Assembly (NCBI RefSeq): GCF_024714495.1
Contig: NZ_JAMZMJ010000012.1
Span: 62,001 to 126,000 of the forward strand
Direction: 5' to 3'
Length of the DNA stretch: 64,000 nucleotides
Source: Marinoscillum pacificum
GTDB taxonomy: Bacteria; Bacteroidota; Bacteroidia; Cytophagales; Cyclobacteriaceae
Shown piece by piece: positions 61,001 through 64,000 of the stretch (the first letter of the stretch is position 1; every line of letters begins with the position of its first letter). Position numbers and translations under genes: made by a program. The notes under the pieces were generated by a model. It did not search any database, was not told where the DNA came from, and worked only from the letters and a program-made list of their open reading frames with translations.

Positions 61001-63070
61001 GAAGTTGAATCGACGGACGGAAGTCTGGAAATCGTCAAAGCAACATTGAACTTAGAAGTTATAGATAGTCAAAGTGCTTATGGTGAGGATATTGTGATTG
61101 ATTTCACCTATTCTGGATTTGTCGGAAATGATAATGCTGCAAATCTAGATGAAGAACCTGTACTCGGAGTGGAGAATGCCGCTGATCCAGGCACTTATGA
61201 GGTCGTTTTCACTGAAGAAGGTGAGGATAACAATTATACATTTTCATTACCAGATGATGTTAGCCATGAGATCACAAAGGCTACTTTGGTAGCGACTGTG
61301 TCAAATTCCTCCAAAACGTATGGAGAATCAAATCCAGAGTTCGAAATTTCATTCTCAGGGTTTGTATTGGATGAATCTGTTGAAGATTTATTAGAAATCC
61401 CAACAATAGAGACGCTTGCTGATGAGACCAGCCCTGTTGGAGTATATCCGTTGACATTGTCAGAGGTTTCAGATCCACATTATATCGTTGAATTAATAGA
61501 TGGAGAGTTTACAATCACCAAAGCATTGCTGAGTGTCATAGTGAACGATACATGGAAATACGCTGGAGAAGTAAGCCCAGAGTTGACATACGAAATTTCT
61601 GGTTTTGTGAATAACGAAAATGTAGATGTCATAACGCAATTGCCACTGATAACTACCGAGGTAACGATAGAATCAGCTCCTGGTGAATATGTGATTTCTG
61701 CTTCTAATGCTATGGCAACAAACTATGATTTTGACTATATCTCTGGAGTGTTTTATGTACTTAGCGAAGCTCAGCAAGTTATTTTGTTTCCATTAGTTGC
61801 CGATAAAAGGTATGGTGATGAAGCGTTCGAATTAAATGCCACAGCTAGTTCTGGTTTGGCTGTAGTTATGGAAAGCTCTGATGAATCCATTCTTTCTGTT
61901 AGTGAAGGTATCGCCACGATTCATGGCGTTGGTGAAGTGACAATCACTGTAAGTCAGTCTGGAGATGATGAGTTTGATCCATCAGCGTCAGTTTCCAGAT
62001 CATTCGTCATTAACAAGGCTGAATTGAATGTGATAGCCGATGATCAGCAAATTACATACGGTGATGAGTTGCCAGAATTGACACTTACTTATCAGGGGTT
62101 TGTTTACTCTGAAAATGTTGAAAGTTTTATAGTTGCTCCAGTTGGAATGTTGTCCTCAGATACCATCTCTGAAGCAGGTGAATATGAAATTCTAATTAGC
62201 GAAGCATCTTCAGATAACTATGACATTAGCTATGAGTTGGGAACATTGAGCATTCTCAAGGCGTCACAAGTTATTTCTGTAGACTCCATAGAGAATAAGT
62301 TGATTACTGATGAGCCTTTTGAAATCACTGCAAGTGTTTCGTCAGACTTGTTATTGAGTTATCAGATATCAGGACCAGCCACAATTCAGGATGAGTTAAT
62401 TACGCTCAATGGAGAGGAAGGACTAGTTGAAATCACTATTTCACAGTCGGGAAACAAGAATTTTGAGGCTGCTGAAAATGTTACTGTACAGTTCTTTGTG
62501 GATGATCCTACTTCCAATTTCGCTCCTGAGCTGGAAACTATAAATCCACTGTTAGTGACCGTTGGGGAGATTGTTTCATTCAATGTGATCGGTTCTGATG
62601 AGGATATTCATGATCAATTGCATTACACTCTGGATCAAATTTCTGTGGACAAGGGCATGGAAATTGGCGAATTGTCTGGTGCGTTCTTATGGAGGCCTGA
62701 ATTGCAAGATGTCGGATCGCATACTTTGGTGGTCTCTGTGTCAGATACCAAAGAAACGGTGTCCATCACATTGGAGATAGAAGTTGTGAGTAATACGCTT
62801 AGCGCTGATGCGGACGGTATGTCAGTGGTGCTTTACCCTACAGAAATTGAAAATGATCTGACACTTTCGATTACGGATTCTCAAACGGGACAGGTTTCAG
62901 TTCAAATTCTCAACTTATTTGGACAGGTAATTCAGCAAGAGATTTATCAAAAAGATTTGTTGTCCAAGGAGGTTCTTATTGAGGTCAATCCTGACTTGAC
63001 TTCCGGTGTGTATATCGCTTTGGTTCGCTTTGGAAATCGCACTCATACTCAAAGAATTATCAAGAAATAA
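55100..63070 (+). CDS. giant T9SS-exported surface protein with YYWVGG repeats and MBG domains
   Basis: A 2656-residue protein with signal peptide MKNLLLVFAVLVIASTATAN. Four long repeats start at residues 21, 359, 705 and 1046 (about 340 residues each), each opening with the same block, for example DYYWVGGSGDWSDYENHWAT, then a right-handed-helix-like region rich in VDFSNSTI/NVYGDL motifs. A linker with a fibronectin-like part (about 1390-1490) is followed by an Ig-like region and nine MBG-type repeats (about 1575-2390; repeated KVYGESNP and GFVNGDDES). An Ig-like segment precedes the T9SS type A sorting domain (LTLSITDSQTGQVSVQILNL, SGVYIALVRFGNRTHTQRII). It is probably anchored or released on the surface and acts as an adhesin; no enzyme motif is visible. 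Confidence 0.92.
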   Translation: MKNLLLVFAVLVIASTATANDYYWVGGSGDWSDYENHWATSSGGSSFHSSVPTSSDNVYFDEQSFTTESNILTIDVDATCFHLDWSDVNTLALVRGNMDIDVYADLTLNKSTDYSGFYGNFRLRSNVTTNIDTDANATLLSTSSSYGGLSFFGSGVFILSDSVNSGNINVYNNAELDINGQYLDIHRFYSSSSFVGHVDFTDSKVNVNFLDLYSEGETAFNFDNSTLNIASRLILGNGTYEFAGVTLSGAQMTMNAGTSALIDFAHLTLNQNLQLSITPGSILKITEVTANGTPIEPIILRTTSPGQVASLSSETGVHEFDYVILEDIQAVGGATFNATNSVANDLSTGWNVTAPESLDYYWVGGTGNWDEYETHWATSSGGSTFYSRPPSRYDNVHFDANSTSSIGTAYVYLTYDNKTCQNFDASEITENLSLSYSRFMEPLSVYGDVSLSSQMNTSNLMGFFNMMSNENTTITTDNLHWNGVNGGFKFYGDGPFDIVDSLIVPNVLFYNQSEVDLSDKYISGNSFALYSGYNGTLDLSNSTIDVAIFEDRIASSVGVFYDMSLDGTSIAVSQVFLSYNAFQNYGKVTINPGGVSEMRFSNYTNDEILFDTLIIQPGAIVRVPDGLNLKTSSLKAEGNRKDFITISSDEEGKQFSFEISEGTIDGKYLDLRDCEGKGGATFNANYSIDNGNNTNWTFSDIPPLDYYWVGNSGNWSDVNHWATTSGGDVIHATPPSRIDRVYFDQNSFTEAEQLVTLDSDVEFGGLSLDEVANSPGFQAEAGIEVNVHGHFVLNSSVDFSNFKASIYTKSDLDSTSIDFDGNSSFYNTNLYFEGSGNYYLNGDINFYSVTVNDDVNIDFNGYQVDLGFFAIHGSAKGSVDFSTSEIYTNYFSNGIDFFDQSEFELDADSSSIYVRSSFSWYSDQYNYGDLTLTNDNPQVFLNNYYYTDLNLAKLNIEPGATVSLPDGHKIICEELTAIGNKNQIINIHSEDERFQAIIVTDSALLKAEYLNLKNIKSESEKILLARYSEDLGNNTGWQFTKPLDATYYWVGGSGDWSDVNHWATSSGGSSLHRYLPSKYDQVIFDENSFSEVDPQINLDTTGNMKNLDMSGISMPVELIMESQKNLNVYGDLRLSSDLTINGVYNQVNLTSSDSAFIEMNGFENGNYLSFNIDGEGAYTLQSDFVGYSLNFRRGRFYMNGHDINLNYLNLYRDFEGVIDFSGSNLTISYLNLEEIKSSEINIIEDELTVFNIIRSFSFRSGYSFNHLVLGGEASFRFGGSYASSITVNKLGLKAGTSYTFRRSTTNIDEIWLQGTSESITNITSYYDDQPFTFIKTNGEVSLGQVYLKDCHASGGATFSAVNSTDGGNNTGWNFISDDTGPSFISGYPQITDLTGNSLIASVALNEIGKVGYVVQETGMSAPTVEQILAGRNGSNNLANISGEIAVPSSNTSTQSVIGSLMPVTSYTIYFAAEDVGGTAQTSASSIAFTTSKANQVLSLNPFGTKRYGSSEFEITAVSNSGLTVNVSSNNPEILSISGNTASVHGAGEVVLTLSQAGNAAYEDATKQVTINIQKATLSISVADANKVYGQENPSFTFDYQGFIGTDDESILDETPEATTSANELSVAGTYNINIQELMDENYEIVPLPGILTIAKKSLTVSTGNYQRAYGGENPSFILEYSGFINGDNAEGLESVPVVIPNATRSSSVGVYAITISGGEDSRYDFEASPGQLTVTKAELTPTLSSLTKVYGEDNPVLEFGFSGFVNGESRDVLDVLPTATISTTSASNAGSYPVTVTSGADNNYEWTLDDYSFEITKASLSLVMDDYTKVYGAANPGFSFSYDGFVNGDDESDLDELPSVTSEASSSSDVGTYALLVSGGSDNNYNYSISADADLTITKAPLSVSVGDYTKVYGESNPVFEIEFDGFVNEDDESDLSDEFGVSTTAGQFSSVGTYDLTFTGLTQTNYEVESTDGSLEIVKATLNLEVIDSQSAYGEDIVIDFTYSGFVGNDNAANLDEEPVLGVENAADPGTYEVVFTEEGEDNNYTFSLPDDVSHEITKATLVATVSNSSKTYGESNPEFEISFSGFVLDESVEDLLEIPTIETLADETSPVGVYPLTLSEVSDPHYIVELIDGEFTITKALLSVIVNDTWKYAGEVSPELTYEISGFVNNENVDVITQLPLITTEVTIESAPGEYVISASNAMATNYDFDYISGVFYVLSEAQQVILFPLVADKRYGDEAFELNATASSGLAVVMESSDESILSVSEGIATIHGVGEVTITVSQSGDDEFDPSASVSRSFVINKAELNVIADDQQITYGDELPELTLTYQGFVYSENVESFIVAPVGMLSSDTISEAGEYEILISEASSDNYDISYELGTLSILKASQVISVDSIENKLITDEPFEITASVSSDLLLSYQISGPATIQDELITLNGEEGLVEITISQSGNKNFEAAENVTVQFFVDDPTSNFAPELETINPLLVTVGEIVSFNVIGSDEDIHDQLHYTLDQISVDKGMEIGELSGAFLWRPELQDVGSHTLVVSVSDTKETVSITLEIEVVSNTLSADADGMSVVLYPTEIENDLTLSITDSQTGQVSVQILNLFGQVIQQEIYQKDLLSKEVLIEVNPDLTSGVYIALVRFGNRTHTQRIIKK

Positions 63071-63090
63071 AGACTCATATCTGGGGTTGA

Positions 63091-63116
63091 CAGGAGTTAT
63101 GGGTTGGTAACTCCTG
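63091..63116 (+). terminator. hairpin after the giant gene
   Basis: CAGGAGTTA, 8-base loop, TAACTCCTG. No T run directly after; it precedes a complete terminator 5 bp later. Confidence 0.6.
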
Positions 63117-63120
63117 TTCA

Positions 63121-63148
63121 AAGGCATCAAGCGATTGATGCCTTTTTT
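63121..63148 (+). terminator. intrinsic terminator
   Basis: AAGGCATCAA, loop GCGA, TTGATGCCTT, then TTTT; perfect 10-bp stem. It separates the giant surface-protein gene from the next gene. Confidence 0.93.
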
Positions 63149-63154
63149 CATTAT

Positions 63155-63183
63155 TTGATAGCCTAATTAATCAGTATCTTTTC
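63155..63183 (+). promoter_or_regulatory. promoter-like region for the YeiH-family gene
   Basis: TTG at 63155-63157, 17-bp spacer, TATCTTTTC at 63175-63183, resembling TTG-N17-TAnnTTTG with the final G replaced. The start codon at 63199 is close, giving a short leader. Confidence 0.45.
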
Positions 63184-63198
63184 GGGAAACTTACATCA

Positions 63199-64000
63199 AT
63201 GCATTGGACAGAAGACAAACTGGCTATCCTTTCCGGGTTCATCATCTTATTAATTGGGTCTATTCCATTTTTGATCCTTCCCTTGGCGGATGTGTACATT
63301 CTGGAATTAATTGATCCTCTAAAGGCCATGTCTGTAAAACTTGACAAATGGCAGTACAATCCTTTGGATTCGTTTCATTTAAAGTGGTTCGGACTTTTTC
63401 TGTTGTTTACATTTTTATCCATTCTGCTTTCGTATGGAATAAAGAAGCAGGGAGGTCAATTTGGCTCATTTATCAAAGGTTTTGCCGTAGTGTTTTTAAT
63501 AGCGGTTCTGGCCAATCTTTTAGGAAGTCAAACAGAGTTTAAAACGGCTGGATTGGGTTATACACTATGGGCTATTGTCCTTGGAATGGTCGTAAGCAAT
63601 GTTTGGGGTATCCCAGAATGGTTGAAAGCGGGATTAAAACATGAATTTTTTATCAAAACCGGTCTTGTGCTATTGGGAGCTGAGGTGTTGTTTGGAAAAG
63701 TATTAGCCATTGGTTTGCCTGGGTTGTTTGTTGCCTGGGTTGTTACCCCAATTGTTTTAATAACCACTTTTTGGTTTGGGCAACGCATCTTGAAGATTGG
63801 ATCAAAAAGTCTCAACATTACCATAAGTGCAGATATGTCGGTTTGTGGAGTTTCCGCAGCTATTGCCACAGCTGCCGCTTCCAAAGCTAAAAAGGAAGAG
63901 CTTACCACAGCTATTGGATTATCCATGGTATTTACATCAGTTATGATGGTTGCATTGCCGGCTTTGATCAAGGCGTTGGAAATGCCAGAAGTGTTGGGAG
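63199..64000 (+). CDS. YeiH-family putative sulfate exporter (UPF0324), 5' part
   Basis: From ATG 63199 an open frame of 267 codons runs to the window edge. It has alternating hydrophobic segments (LAILSGFIILLIGSIPFLIL, FGLFLLFTFLSILLSYGI, GFAVVFLIAVLANLLGSQ, YTLWAIVLGMVVSNVWGIP, TGLVLLGAEVLFGKVLAIGL, VAWVVTPIVLITTFWFG) and the family motif SLNITISADMSVCGVSAAIA, followed by AASKAKKEELTTAIGLSMVF. This matches the YeiH/UPF0324 (Cons_hypoth698) family. The C-terminal third is outside the window. Assigned substrates in the family are putative only. Confidence 0.9.
   Translation, partial: MHWTEDKLAILSGFIILLIGSIPFLILPLADVYILELIDPLKAMSVKLDKWQYNPLDSFHLKWFGLFLLFTFLSILLSYGIKKQGGQFGSFIKGFAVVFLIAVLANLLGSQTEFKTAGLGYTLWAIVLGMVVSNVWGIPEWLKAGLKHEFFIKTGLVLLGAEVLFGKVLAIGLPGLFVAWVVTPIVLITTFWFGQRILKIGSKSLNITISADMSVCGVSAAIATAAASKAKKEELTTAIGLSMVFTSVMMVALPALIKALEMPEVLG

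Overview
The window looks like a chromosomal segment of a Bacteroidota bacterium, most likely a marine or environmental member of the Cytophagales. Evidence: a SusC/SusD outer-membrane pair, a very large cell-surface protein with a type IX secretion C-terminal domain, Bacteroidota-type promoter hexamers (TAnnTTTG), A-rich rather than GGAGG ribosome sites, DUF families typical of the phylum, and a NagB fused to a PIG-L deacetylase. Species cannot be named from the sequence alone. I see no rRNA, tRNA, CRISPR array, insertion sequence or prophage.

Layout. 1-0.7 kb: the N-terminal part of a MacB-like ABC permease. 0.9-6.4 kb: four divergent SiaC-like (DUF1987) regulators interleaved with a class IV aminotransferase, a CHASE2 membrane protein and two nearly identical small outer-membrane proteins. 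A two-gene unit (outer-membrane protein, SiaC-like protein, terminator) is tandemly duplicated here. 6.5-13.7 kb: mostly leftward housekeeping and regulatory genes: pabB, a small membrane protein, an RluA pseudouridine synthase, prfC, and a LytS/LytTR two-component pair; a small membrane protein plus ABC ATPase and a secreted hydrolase lie between. 13.9-25.3 kb: an amino-sugar (chitin-oligosaccharide type) utilisation locus: SusC, SusD, sugar MFS transporter, ROK kinase, NagB-PIG-L fusion and GH20 hexosaminidase. The middle three genes overlap by 4 bp each. 26.6-29.3 kb: dnaK, then a RelE-type toxin-antitoxin pair. 29.3-31.4 kb: gene-poor DNA with a candidate small RNA and REP-like palindromes around a GIY-YIG nuclease gene.

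31.4-43.1 kb: a long rightward chemotaxis operon: STAS protein, CheY, CheA, CheW, MCP, outer-membrane barrel, MCP, CheR, a histidine-kinase-like protein lacking its phospho-acceptor histidine, CheD, CheB and CheY, closed by a strong terminator. No flagellar genes are present, so the output may be gliding or another surface behaviour. 43.2-52.3 kb: a PAS kinase, hydrolase, AraC regulator, DUF6265 lipoprotein, aminotransferase, VapBC-like pair, purU, a TRIC-type channel, queG and a SelT/W/H-like protein. 52.4-63.1 kb: a TPR sensor kinase and LuxR-type regulator, followed by a 2656-residue T9SS cargo protein with four N-terminal repeats of about 340 residues and nine MBG-type repeats. The window ends inside a YeiH-family transporter gene.

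The most unusual items are the SiaC paralogue cluster, in which only one copy keeps the expected phospho-acceptor threonine; the chemotaxis operon with a pseudo-histidine kinase and an outer-membrane barrel; the REP-like/GIY-YIG region with a neighbouring small-RNA candidate; and several paired palindromes in intergenic DNA.
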